NCBI RefSeq assembly: GCF_027622875.1
Contig: NZ_JAPZVP010000002.1
Span: 137,980-193,874 of the forward strand
Direction of reading: 5' to 3'
DNA from: Glycomyces luteolus
GTDB taxonomy: Bacteria; Actinomycetota; Actinomycetes; Mycobacteriales; Micromonosporaceae
Length of the DNA stretch: 55,895 nt
The notes beneath the pieces are model-generated. The model worked only from the letters and a program-made list of their open reading frames with translations. It ran no database searches and was not told the origin of the DNA. A program made the position numbers and the translations under genes. This document shows, piece after piece, positions 33,615 through 41,917 of this stretch. Each line of letters starts with the position of its first letter. Within the stretch, counting starts at the first letter, position 1.

Positions 33615-34478
33615 CTACCGCACGACGCCGCGGGCCATGTCCCGCAAGCGCTTCACCCGCTCCGCCGTCGGCGGGTGGGTCGAGAACAGGCTCGTCAGCC
33701 CGCCGCCGCGCAGCGGCGACTCGATCATCAGATGCGACTGCTCCGCGATCCGGCTGTCCGACCGCGCCGGCATCCGGTCCACCCCGGCCGAGATCTTCTC
33801 CAGCGCGCTCGCGAGCGCGAGCGGGTCGCCGGTGAGGCGCGCGCCGTCGGCGTCGGCCTCGAACTCGCGCGAACGCGAGACGGCCATCTGAATCAGACCG
33901 GCGGCCAGCGGGCCGAGGATCATCGTCAGCAGCAGCACGAGCGGGTTCGGCCGGTCCTCGTCGTCGGACGCGAAGAACGGCAGGAACATCGCCAGGTTCG
34001 CGAGCATCGTGATGATGCTGGCCAGCGCCCCGGCGACCGAGGAGATGAGGATGTCGCGGTTGTAGACGTGCGACAGCTCGTGGCCGATCACCGCCCGCAG
34101 CTCGGCGGGAGTGAGCAGCTGCAGGATGCCCTCGGTGACGGCGACCGCGGCGTTCTCGGGGTTGCGCCCCGTGGCGAACGCGTTCGGCTGCATCGTGGGG
34201 GAGACGTACAGGCGCGGCATCGGCTGGTTCGCGCGGTGCGCGAGCTCGCGCACCGTCGCGTACAGCTGCGGGGCCTGCGCCTCCGATACGGGCTGCGCCC
34301 GCATGGCGCGCAGCGAGATCTTGTCGGAGTTGAAGTACGCGTAGGCGTTCATGCCGACGGCGATGACCGCGGCGATGAGAATGCCCGTGGAGCCGCCGAG
34401 CGCGTAGCCGATGGCGATCACGAGCGCCGACATCGCGCCGAGCAGCACCGCCGTCTTGAGGCCGTTGTGGTGCTTCAT
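33615..34478 (-). CDS. htpX: HtpX-type membrane zinc metalloprotease (M48)
   Basis: 287 residues. Two N-terminal membrane helices ([19 protein letters not shown] and [20 protein letters not shown]) come before the protease domain. [17 protein letters not shown] has the zinc ligands His133 and His137. Two more helices follow ([15 protein letters not shown] and [14 protein letters not shown]), then [15 protein letters not shown] with the Glu ligand, and [17 protein letters not shown] near the end. It degrades misfolded membrane proteins with the active site in the cytoplasm. AAGGAGG lies upstream of ATG 34478. It is 74 bases after nuoN on the same strand and has no clear terminator before it, so some read-through from nuo is possible. 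Confidence 0.92.
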   Translation of the reverse strand: MKHHNGLKTAVLLGAMSALVIAIGYALGGSTGILIAAVIAVGMNAYAYFNSDKISLRAMRAQPVSEAQAPQLYATVRELAHRANQPMPRLYVSPTMQPNAFATGRNPENAAVAVTEGILQLLTPAELRAVIGHELSHVYNRDILISSVAGALASIITMLANLAMFLPFFASDDEDRPNPLVLLLTMILGPLAAGLIQMAVSRSREFEADADGARLTGDPLALASALEKISAGVDRMPARSDSRIAEQSHLMIESPLRGGGLTSLFSTHPPTAERVKRLRDMARGVVR

Positions 34479-34552
34479 GGTGGTTGGTTTCCCTCCTTGT
34501 GGGAAAGAACAACGCCTTCCTTACGGCCAGTATTTCTCTGTGAGCTGGGAAT

Positions 34553-35953
34553 CTACCGAGAAATGGCGGTGAAGTCCAGCACGAGCTGCGGCGCGAGCGT
34601 CGCGGCGAGGAGGGCGAGGCCGATCGCGGCGAGGGCGATCGCGAAGCGGCCCTTGGCGGTGGCCGGGCCGCGGCCGAGGAGGACGGTGCGGGCGAGCGGC
34701 AGGTAGTAGGCGAGTCCGAGGATGGTGCCCGCGGCGACGATCACGGCGAGCCACACCGCGGAGGGGGCGAGCACCTCGAGCACGGCCACCTTCGCGAAGG
34801 TCCCGGCGAGCGCGGGCGGCAGCCCGGCGAGGCCGATCACGGCGAAGAGGAAGAGCGACGCGGGCAGGGGAGCGGACCGCCAGAGCCCTGAGAGCTCGGC
34901 GATCGAGCCGCCTTCTCCGGTTTCGCGGACGGCCGCGAGGGCCGCGAACGCCCCCGCTTCCAGCAGCACGAAGAACACCGCGTACGCCAGCGCGGCCGAG
35001 GCCGCCGCCGCGGTGCCCCCCCGGCCCGCCGCCGTCGCGACGACCGCGAGCGGGGCGAGCGCGTACCCGGCGTGGGCGATGCCGGACCAGGCCAGCAGCG
35101 GTACCGTCCGGCGCTGCACCAGCGCCCCGAGGTTCCCGACCACGATCGACGCGACGCTCAACGCCGCCATGACGATCCCGGTGCTCGCCCCCGCGTTCGC
35201 AGCGAGTCCGAAGTAGACCACCCAGACGACGGCGACCGCGCCGCCGAGCTTCGAGGCGCTGGCGAGGTAGGTCGCGATCGGCAGCGGGGCCCGTTCGAGG
35301 ACGAGCGGCGCCCAGGCGTGCAGCGGCGCGGCAGCGAGTTTGAACGCGAGCCCGCCGAGCAGCAGCGCCGTCCCGGCCGCCACGAGCGCGGGGTCGGCGT
35401 CGGCGAGACCGGTCGCGAGGCCTTCCAAGTGGACGGTGCCCGCCGCCGCGTACAGGAACGCCGCGCCCATGAGGGCGGTCGCCGAGGAGGCGATCGAGGC
35501 GATCAGGAACGTCACGCCCGCTTCGGCACCGTCGCGGCCGGGTTTCGTCACGAGCACGTAGAGGGGCACGGTCAGCGTCTCGAGCGCCACGATCAGGGTG
35601 ATCAGGTCGCGGGCGCCCGCGAGCGTGATGCCGCCCGCCGCCGAGACCGCCAGCAGGAACCAGTACTCGCCCGACTGCCTGCCGCTCACCGCGGCAACCA
35701 GGACGCTCAGCCCGGCGAACAGCGCGGCCGCGCCCATCGCCGCGTCGTCGGCCACATAGGAGTGCCAGTCGCCGACCGCGAACGTGGCCCGGTCCTTCCC
35801 GCCCGCGGCCCAGCACGCGGCGAGGGCGGACGCCCCGAGCTCGATCATCATGCAGGGCTTCGCGAACCGGCCCGCGAAGAGCGCGAGCACGGCCGCGCCG
35901 GACGCGAGGTACAGCGGCAGCAGCGCCACGTGGTCGATCGCCTGCACCCGCAT
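34553..35953 (-). CDS. nuoN: NADH-quinone oxidoreductase subunit N
   Basis: 466 residues with about 13-14 membrane helices, an antiporter-like subunit of the complex I membrane arm. LITLIVALETLTVPLYVLV contains the conserved Glu of TM5. GGLAFKLAAAPLHAWAPLVL has the central Lys and the His of the discontinuous helix, and SGIAHAGYALAPL follows. It takes part in proton pumping driven by quinone reduction. Its start is directly adjacent to the nuoM stop (no spacer), so translation is coupled. It is the last gene of the nuoKLMN block. Confidence 0.92.
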   Translation of the reverse strand: MRVQAIDHVALLPLYLASGAAVLALFAGRFAKPCMMIELGASALAACWAAGGKDRATFAVGDWHSYVADDAAMGAAALFAGLSVLVAAVSGRQSGEYWFLLAVSAAGGITLAGARDLITLIVALETLTVPLYVLVTKPGRDGAEAGVTFLIASIASSATALMGAAFLYAAAGTVHLEGLATGLADADPALVAAGTALLLGGLAFKLAAAPLHAWAPLVLERAPLPIATYLASASKLGGAVAVVWVVYFGLAANAGASTGIVMAALSVASIVVGNLGALVQRRTVPLLAWSGIAHAGYALAPLAVVATAAGRGGTAAAASAALAYAVFFVLLEAGAFAALAAVRETGEGGSIAELSGLWRSAPLPASLFLFAVIGLAGLPPALAGTFAKVAVLEVLAPSAVWLAVIVAAGTILGLAYYLPLARTVLLGRGPATAKGRFAIALAAIGLALLAATLAPQLVLDFTAISR

Positions 35954-37516
35954 CTACAGCAGCCCTTCACTGAACAGGTCCAGCAGCGGGCCCGGGATCA
36001 GGCCGAGCAGCAGCGTCCCGGCCACCAGCGGCGACCAGACCACGAGCTCCGCAGTGGAGGCGTCGCCGATCCCCGAGGTCGCGGGGACCAGGGGGCCGTG
36101 GCTGACGCGCCGCAGCATCCGCAGCAGGTACGCCGCCGCCAGGAACGCCCCGAACGCCGCCGCCGCGGCGAGTGCGAGCCAGGCGCCGCCGCGTTCGGCC
36201 GCGGCGTAGACCGTGAACGCCTCGCCCCAGAACCCCGCGAGGCCCGGCAGTCCGAGCGACGCGAACGCGGCGAAGCCGAGCAGCCCGGCGAACGCGGGCG
36301 CGGCGAGCCGGAGCCCGCCGAGCGAGCCGAGGAGGCCGGTGTGCGTGCGGGCCTTGAGGGCTCCGGCGAGGAAGAACAGGAGGGGCGTGATCAGGCCGTG
36401 CGCGAGGTTCCCGAAGAGCGCGGCGCGGACGCCCGCTTCGGTGCCGGCGGCGAAGGCGAGGACCACGAAGCCCATGTGGCCCACCGAGGAGTAGGCGATG
36501 AGCCGTTTGAGCTCGGGGAGGCTGAGGCAGACGAGCCCTGCGACGAGGATGCCGAGCGCGGCGAGCACCGCGAGGACGGGGGCGGCGTCGGCCGCGCCCT
36601 GCGGGGCGATGCCGCCGGCGACGCGGATGAGGCCGTAGGTGCCGAGTTTGAGGAGCACGCCCGCGAGGAGGACCGAGCCGACGGTGGGGGCGGCGGTGTG
36701 CGCGTCGGGGAGCCAGGAGTGCAGCGGCCACAGCGGTGCTTTGACCGCGAATCCGATGGCCAGCAGGGTGAAGACGAGCAGCGAGATGCTCGGGTCGACG
36801 CCTCCGGCGACGATGATCGCGCCGAGGTCGGCGGTCCCGGCGTCGGCGACCGCGACGAACAGGCCCGTGGCCATGATCAGCGACCCGCCCACGGTGAACA
36901 GCGCGAACTTCGCGGCGGCACGGCGGCGCGCGACCGGATCGCCGTAGCGGCGGATGATCGCCCACATCGGGAGCAGGACGGACTCGAACGCGATGAAGAA
37001 CAGGATCAGGTTGTCTGCGAAGAACACCAGCGTCGAGGCGAATTGGACCGCGAGGAGGAGCGAGGTCAGCGTCGCGGCCGGTCTGCCGGGCACCCCGGAA
37101 GCATCGTCCGCGGCCAGGGAAGGGCCCCCGGTTTCGACTCTAGCGAGACGATCCTGAAGCGCACCTGAAGTGCGGCGTTCGGCACCGAGTGCATTGTGGA
37201 GGCAGCACAGCAGGCCCAGCAGGGCCGTGAGTATCGCGAGGGGCCACGAGACTCCGTCGACCGCCAGTGAGAAGTCCAGGTAGAGCGAAGGCGCCCAAGC
37301 GAACTCGATCTCGTGCCACCAGCCGCCGCTCAGGCTCCCGCCGATGCTGACCCAGTCGCCGTTCCCGCGCCCGACCGGCAGCACCGCGACCACCGCCAGT
37401 GCCAGCGCCGCCGCGCCCACGCCGATCCAGTGCGCGAACGCCCGGTCCCGCCAAGCCCACACCAGCACCGCCCCGAAGAACGGCACCGCCACCGCGGGCA
37501 CCAGCATCAGCTCCAC
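35954..37516 (-). CDS. nuoM: NADH-quinone oxidoreductase subunit M
   Basis: 520 residues, antiporter-like. LILFFIAFESVLLPMWAI has the TM5 Glu; FAVKAPLWPLHSWLPDAHTA and VLLAGVLLKLGTYGLIR are the M-family signatures with the pumping Lys; LKRLIAYSSVGHMGFVVLAF and GNLAHGLITPLLFFLAGAL follow. A loop at about residues 115-145 is longer and more charged than usual (GALQDRLARVETGGPSLAAD). GTG 37516 is taken, giving a ten-base overlap with nuoL; ATG 37507 three codons on is possible. Confidence 0.92.
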   Translation of the reverse strand: MELMLVPAVAVPFFGAVLVWAWRDRAFAHWIGVGAAALALAVVAVLPVGRGNGDWVSIGGSLSGGWWHEIEFAWAPSLYLDFSLAVDGVSWPLAILTALLGLLCCLHNALGAERRTSGALQDRLARVETGGPSLAADDASGVPGRPAATLTSLLLAVQFASTLVFFADNLILFFIAFESVLLPMWAIIRRYGDPVARRRAAAKFALFTVGGSLIMATGLFVAVADAGTADLGAIIVAGGVDPSISLLVFTLLAIGFAVKAPLWPLHSWLPDAHTAAPTVGSVLLAGVLLKLGTYGLIRVAGGIAPQGAADAAPVLAVLAALGILVAGLVCLSLPELKRLIAYSSVGHMGFVVLAFAAGTEAGVRAALFGNLAHGLITPLLFFLAGALKARTHTGLLGSLGGLRLAAPAFAGLLGFAAFASLGLPGLAGFWGEAFTVYAAAERGGAWLALAAAAAFGAFLAAAYLLRMLRRVSHGPLVPATSGIGDASTAELVVWSPLVAGTLLLGLIPGPLLDLFSEGLL

Positions 37517-39309
37517 AGGCTCACCCCGATCGCCACCACCGCGACCAGCAGCGTGCCCGCCGCACTCAGCCGCAGGTACCGCACCAGCCCGCCCCGGTGC
37601 CCGGCCGCGGTGTCCTCGGCCGCCGCGAGCGTCGCCCGCGCCGAGCCCTCCACGGCCGTCCGGTCGACCAGCCGCTCGTCGAGCGTCCGCGCCGCCGCGC
37701 TCGCCGTCCTGGCGATGGCGCGAGTCGCCTTGTCCGTCAGGCGTTCCGCATAGAGACCCGTCGCGAACGCGGGTCGGGTGCGGCCGAGGACGCCCGCCGG
37801 GTCGCGTTCATCGTCGAGCGCGGGGAGGGCGCGCCGGTGCCCGCGCCACCACGCGTCGGCGATCACGGCGAATCCGCCGAGGGTCGCGAGCAGCAGCAGC
37901 GCCATCAGGTCCATGTGCAGATCCGGCAGGTCGAACGGTCCCGCGAAGTACACCGTCCCGAAACCGACGGTGACGATCATCAACGCCCACAAGGTCAACG
38001 CCTCCGCGGCGGGCACCACGGCCCGCTGCTCCCGCTCGGGCGCGCCGCGCCAGAACAGGAGCAGCCACAGCCGCGCCGCGTATGCCGCCGTCAGGATGCT
38101 CGCGCCGACCCCGGCCCAGAACACGACGACTCCTGCCGGGGTCCCGGCCTCGTAGGCCGCGCCGAGGACCGCCTCTTTGCTGTAGAACCCGCCGAGCGGC
38201 GGCAGGCCCGCCATCGCGGCGAGCCCGATCGTCATGGCCCAGAACGCCAGCGGCGAGTCGCCGGGCCGCAGCCTGGTGGTCCGCAGGGCGCCGTTCGTGC
38301 CCGCCAGCGCGATCACCACGCCCGCGGTGAGGAACAGGAGCGCCTTGAACGCCGCGTGCGAGACCAGGTGGAACAGCGCCGCGTCCCCGGCCGCGACCGC
38401 CACGGCCGCGAACATGAACCCGACTTGGCTCACCGTCGACCAGGCGAGCACGCCCTTGAGATCGCATGCGGCGAGCGCGCAGAGGCCCGCGCCGACCATG
38501 GTCACCGCGGACACCAGGGCCACCACGATCAACAGATCCGGGGGCCAGACGGGGATCAGCCGGGTCAGCACGTACGCCCCGGCGGCGACCATCGTGGCGG
38601 CGTGGATGAGCGCGCTCACCGGCGTGGGACCGGCCATGGCCGGGGGGAGCCAGATCTGGAGCGGGAACTGCGCGGATTTGCCGATGCAGCCGAACAGGAT
38701 CAGCAGCATCGCGGCCGCGGCGGTCCCCGTGGACACGTGCGAGAGTTCGCCGATGCGGAAGGACCCTGCGGCGGCGCCGAGGATCATCACGCCGAGCACG
38801 AATGCGACGTCGCCGAAGCGCGTCACGAGGAACGCCTTGGCCGCCGCGCCCGGCGCCTCGGGCAGTTTCGCGTAGTGGGCGATGAGGAGGTAGGAGCAGG
38901 CGCCCATGACCTCCCATCCGATGAGGAGGAACACGAGGTCGTCGGCGGCGACGACGAGAAGCATCGCGGCGCAGAACAGGTTGACCTGTGCCGCGAACGG
39001 CGCGTACCTCGGGTCGTCGCGCAGGTACGCGGCGGAGTAGACCTGCACGAGGAGGGTGACGAACGCGCTCGCGATCGCGACGGCCGCCGCGGTACCCGTG
39101 AGGTGCATCGCGAGTTCGACCCGGATCGGCCCGAAGTCGGCGAGCGTCAGCGCGAATCGCGGGTTGGCGACGGCGCAGATCGCCGCCATGCACAGGGCGA
39201 AGGCGGGGGCGATGACCGCGAAGGACGCCGCGAGGCCGCGGTGGCGGAGCAGCAGCCCGGCGAGGCCCGCCGCGGCGGGGAAGCCGACGAGGAGGAGCCC
39301 GTAGGTCAT
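37507..39309 (-). CDS. nuoL: NADH-quinone oxidoreductase subunit L
   Basis: 600 residues. LIGWEVMGACSYLLIAHY carries the TM5 Glu, IGKSAQFPLQIWLPPAMAG the Lys of TM7, PVSALIHAATMVAAGAYVL the conserved His, and WSTVSQVGFMFAAVAV and FHLVSHAAFKALLFLTAG the later helices. The C-terminus (LYAERLTDKATRAIARTASA onward) fits the long lateral helix, ending in the final anchor helix TLLVAVVAIGVSLW. The subunit is therefore complete. ATG 39309 overlaps the nuoK stop by four bases. Confidence 0.92.
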   Translation of the reverse strand: MTYGLLLVGFPAAAGLAGLLLRHRGLAASFAVIAPAFALCMAAICAVANPRFALTLADFGPIRVELAMHLTGTAAAVAIASAFVTLLVQVYSAAYLRDDPRYAPFAAQVNLFCAAMLLVVAADDLVFLLIGWEVMGACSYLLIAHYAKLPEAPGAAAKAFLVTRFGDVAFVLGVMILGAAAGSFRIGELSHVSTGTAAAAMLLILFGCIGKSAQFPLQIWLPPAMAGPTPVSALIHAATMVAAGAYVLTRLIPVWPPDLLIVVALVSAVTMVGAGLCALAACDLKGVLAWSTVSQVGFMFAAVAVAAGDAALFHLVSHAAFKALLFLTAGVVIALAGTNGALRTTRLRPGDSPLAFWAMTIGLAAMAGLPPLGGFYSKEAVLGAAYEAGTPAGVVVFWAGVGASILTAAYAARLWLLLFWRGAPEREQRAVVPAAEALTLWALMIVTVGFGTVYFAGPFDLPDLHMDLMALLLLATLGGFAVIADAWWRGHRRALPALDDERDPAGVLGRTRPAFATGLYAERLTDKATRAIARTASAAARTLDERLVDRTAVEGSARATLAAAEDTAAGHRGGLVRYLRLSAAGTLLVAVVAIGVSLWS

Positions 39310-39626
39310 CGGCCGCTCCGCACGTCCGAAGGCGGTTCTTCGGGAAGGTCGTCGGTGTCGATGGTGGCCCGGGCGCGCCACAGGTTGAGGATGAGCGCGA
39401 GGCCGACGCCGACTTCGGCGGCGGCTATGACCACGATGAACAGTGCGAAGCTCTGACCGGTATAGGCATTGTGGACGAGGTCGGCGGTGACGAGGACCAG
39501 GTGCACGCCGCCGAGCATGAGTTCGGCGGCGGCGAGTTGGAGCACGGCGTTGCGGCGCGTCAGGACGCCGTAGAGACCGATCGCGAACAGTCCCACGGCG
39601 ATCAGGAACCCGATCAGCGGATGCAC
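39306..39626 (-). CDS. nuoK: NADH-quinone oxidoreductase subunit K
   Basis: 106 residues with three membrane helices, the normal length for NuoK. AVLQLAAAELMLGGVHLVLV contains the conserved Glu of TM2, and FALFIVVIAAAEVGVGLALI the second Glu in TM3. The canonical NAV/N-x-x-L pattern in TM2 is altered to GGV-HL, a mild divergence. GTG 39626 is chosen (GGGGAGG just upstream); an in-frame GTG at 39668 adds 14 polar residues without family support. It is first in the block: no nuoJ, nuoI or nuoH precedes it, only a TetR gene 172 bases away. Confidence 0.87.
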   Translation of the reverse strand: MHPLIGFLIAVGLFAIGLYGVLTRRNAVLQLAAAELMLGGVHLVLVTADLVHNAYTGQSFALFIVVIAAAEVGVGLALILNLWRARATIDTDDLPEEPPSDVRSGR

Positions 39627-39797
39627 GGCACCCTCCCCGCAGGGATGAGATGGGTCGATCGGGGCCACATGGCCTCATCTTGGACTACCGGGCACCCCGA
39701 AGTCCAGCGTCGAGACCGTGTTGATACTCGTCGATCCACTCGGCCCCCCGCGGGGAGACCGCCGCGGGCGGGCCCTCGGAGCGCCCGTGCCGTCCGG

Positions 39798-40475
39798 TCA
39801 GGTCCAGGTGCCGCGCCGCTGCTCGAGGCCGTCGAGAATCAGGTCGAGGCCGATCCAGAATTCGTCGGCGTAGTCGTAGCCCGGTTTGAGGGCGTGCTCG
39901 ACCGCCAGCTCGGCCAGGTGCGGGAACCCCTCCGCGGCCGCCTGCTCCAGGATCGGGGCCGCCACCTCTTGGAGGTCGCCGGGCGACTCGAACGGCAGCG
40001 CCAGCTCCTGGAGCACGAAGCCGTAGATGTACGCGTCGAGCAGTGAGAACGCATGCGCCGCACCCGCGACCGCGAACCCTTGGGCGCGCAGGCAGCCGAT
40101 CACCGCATTGTGGTGGCGCAGTGTCGCCATGCCTGCGTTCGCCCGTGAATCCATCAGCGCGATCGCCCACGGGTGGCGGACCAGCGCTTCCCGCATCGAG
40201 GCGGCGCGCCGCCGCATCGCGGTCTTCCAGTCGTCGCCCTCGGCGGGGAGCTCGACCTCGGCGAAAACGAGGTCGACCATGCCGTCGAGCAGGGCGTCCT
40301 TGTTGCGGAAGTGGTGGTAGAGGGCCATGGCCTGCACGCCGAGCTGCTCGGCGAGTTTGCGCGTGCTCGGGACCTTCCCGCCGGAGGCGTCCGCCATCGC
40401 GACCGCGGTGCGCACGACCTTCTCCCTGCTGAGCGTGCCGCGGGCCGAGGGCGGATCGGCCGGTTCGGTGGTCAC
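39798..40475 (-). CDS. TetR-class transcriptional regulator (TetR_C type)
   Basis: 225 residues. TLSREKVVRTAVAMADASGG and TRKLAEQLGVQAMALYHHFR form the N-terminal DNA-binding domain, and NKDALLDGMVDLVFAEV connects to a C-terminal ligand domain of the classical TetR/TetR_C type (REALVRHPWAIALMDSR, HAFSLLDAYIYGFVLQE). It probably represses itself and the divergent gene at 40593 by binding the 35-bp palindrome at 40513-40547; the inducer is unknown. GTG start. The nuoKLMN block lies downstream on the same strand after ~170 bases with no obvious terminator. Confidence 0.87.
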   Translation of the reverse strand: MTTEPADPPSARGTLSREKVVRTAVAMADASGGKVPSTRKLAEQLGVQAMALYHHFRNKDALLDGMVDLVFAEVELPAEGDDWKTAMRRRAASMREALVRHPWAIALMDSRANAGMATLRHHNAVIGCLRAQGFAVAGAAHAFSLLDAYIYGFVLQELALPFESPGDLQEVAAPILEQAAAEGFPHLAELAVEHALKPGYDYADEFWIGLDLILDGLEQRRGTWT

Positions 40476-40512
40476 GCGTCGCCCCCTGTTCGTCGATCGG
40501 ACATCGCCGGTA

Positions 40513-40547
40513 CTTTACACTGTACAGTTTTCCTGTACAGTGTAAAG
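40513..40547. promoter_or_regulatory. TetR operator with overlapping divergent promoters
   Basis: CTTTACACTGTACAG and CTGTACAGTGTAAAG are perfect 15-bp arms around TTTTC. On each strand the arms form TTTACA, a 16-base spacer and TACAGT, so both promoters lie entirely inside the palindrome. A bound repressor would shut off both genes. The 20-bp centre-to-centre spacing fits two repressor dimers or one large dimer. Confidence 0.8.
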
Positions 40548-40592
40548 GTAGTGGCTGAGAAGCAGGGCCACCCTTCGAACGAGGAGCAAGTC

Positions 40593-41321
40593 ATGGAACC
40601 GTCGAACCCGATCGTCCCGCAGACCGGCGCGGGCAAGCGGATGTGCATCGTCGGCGCGTCAGGGAAGCTGGGCCGCTACATGGTGCGGCACGCGCTCGAC
40701 CGCGGCTACGAGGTCGTGGGCGTCTGCCGCGAGAAGAGCGTCCCGAAACTCGCGGACTACGCCGACCGGATCACCGTCATCGGCGGCGACACGAACGACC
40801 GCGCGGTCATCGCCCGCGCCGTCGAAGGCTGCGACGCGGTGCTCAGCGTCCTCGTGCCCTGGGGCGTGCACGACTACTCCTCGGGCACCGCGCGAGCGGT
40901 CATCGACTACGCGAAACCCGATGCGCGCCTGGTGTTCTCGTGCGGCTGGCACATCACCCGCGACGGCAGGGACACCTACTCCTGGAAGATCAAGGCCGCC
41001 GTCGCCTTCGCCCGGTTCATGCGGATCACCCGCCTCCTCGACCTCGACGACCAGTACCGCGCCGCCGACCTGATCTTCAACAGCGGCACCCGCTGGACCC
41101 TCGTGCGCGGCTCCGACCTCGAAGAGGGCCCGAGCGAAGGCCTGCCTGTCTGGACCCGCCACGTGGGCGACCCCCTCCTCGAAAGCAACATGACCCGCCG
41201 CATCGACTTCGCCCTCTTCATGGTCGAAGCCGTCACCGACGACAGCCTGGTCCAAGAGGCCCCCGCCATCGTCGGCTGCCGAACCCCCTCGGCCCTCGCC
41301 CACGCCGAGAAAGCGATCTGA
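40593..41321 (+). CDS. NAD(P)-binding atypical SDR (NmrA/NAD(P)H-binding family)
   Basis: 242 residues. CIVGASGKLGRYMVRHALDR is the nucleotide loop (G-x-x-G-x-x-G form), followed by DRITVIGGDTNDRAVIARAV and DAVLSVLVPWG. RWTLVRGSDLEEGP and RRIDFALFMVEAV near the end resemble the single-domain NAD(P)H-binding group (PF13460). There is no clear YxxxK catalytic pair, so it may be a reductase of quinone-like compounds or a redox sensor. GAGGAG (40581-40586) sets ATG 40593. It is expressed from the palindromic divergent promoter and is probably induced when the neighbouring TetR binds its ligand. Confidence 0.75.
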   Translation: MEPSNPIVPQTGAGKRMCIVGASGKLGRYMVRHALDRGYEVVGVCREKSVPKLADYADRITVIGGDTNDRAVIARAVEGCDAVLSVLVPWGVHDYSSGTARAVIDYAKPDARLVFSCGWHITRDGRDTYSWKIKAAVAFARFMRITRLLDLDDQYRAADLIFNSGTRWTLVRGSDLEEGPSEGLPVWTRHVGDPLLESNMTRRIDFALFMVEAVTDDSLVQEAPAIVGCRTPSALAHAEKAI

Positions 41322-41439
41322 GCCTCAAGATGGTCCTCGACAGCGGCACCTGCGAACTCGAGTACCACGCCGAGATCTGAGCTCTGGGCCCCCACGCCCC
41401 TAGCCGGTTTCGGTAGCGTTGGGCTGAGGAGGTCGTTGC

Positions 41440-41896
41440 ATGGACTTGCTGATCATGACCGCCGCTGCCTTGGCTCGCGGGGTCGTTCAGAGGCTCGGTC
41501 GTGTTGCCGTGCCGAGTGCCGCCGAAGCCGGTGACGCGGCCGCCGAGCGGCGCTGCTTCGCGACCGTCCGCGAGAGCGCCAGCGAACTCCGGCCCGGCCC
41601 GAGCGCCGACCGCCCTTCGAGCTACTCCTTCAAAGAACAGTGGAAGGAACTGCTGGTCTACAGTCTACACGGAGACCGGCGACCCGGGCGGCACCTACAC
41701 GTTCCTATGCGGCTGGGGCGACTTCGAGCGCCCGTTCAGCGTCGGCGTTCCGACCGCCGAGACCTGGGACCGGGCGATGCCGGAGTTCATGCGCGGCAGG
41801 CGGGACGAGATCCTCGCCCGCCTCCGCGACTGGGCGGGCGGCGACTACGTCATCGACGAGTACGAGCCGGCACACCTGCGGCCCGAGCCCGAGTGA
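41440..41896 (+). pseudogene. small protein gene broken by a 7-bp tandem duplication
   Basis: ATG 41440 follows a strong GAGGAGG. The frame reads to FKEQWKELLVYS and then goes wrong. The continuing protein, YTETGDPGGTYTFLCGWG, EFMRGRRDEILARLRDWAGG and YVIDEYEPAH, lies in another frame and ends at 41896. Deleting one copy of the duplicated GTCTACA (41656-41669) restores ...KELLVYTETGDPGG exactly. The intact protein would be about 149 residues. I do not recognise the family; it is small, soluble and acidic at its C-terminus. A fresh mutation or a programmed switch is possible; a plain inactivating duplication is the simplest reading. Confidence 0.75.
41656..41669 (+). repeat. 7-bp tandem duplication causing the frameshift
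   Basis: GTCTACA at 41656-41662 is repeated immediately at 41663-41669. It adds seven bases inside a coding frame. Confidence 0.85.
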
Positions 41897-41917
41897 TCGC
41901 CGCTGGAGTCAGGCCGT

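Noticed and set aside
35072..37168. Long open frame on the plus strand opposite nuoN-nuoM
   Set aside because: Its product is a low-complexity Arg/Glu/Gly/Asp-rich string with no fold or family features. It mirrors GC-rich codons of the nuo genes on the other strand. The same applies to other antisense frames such as 37399-39456 and 43391-45307.
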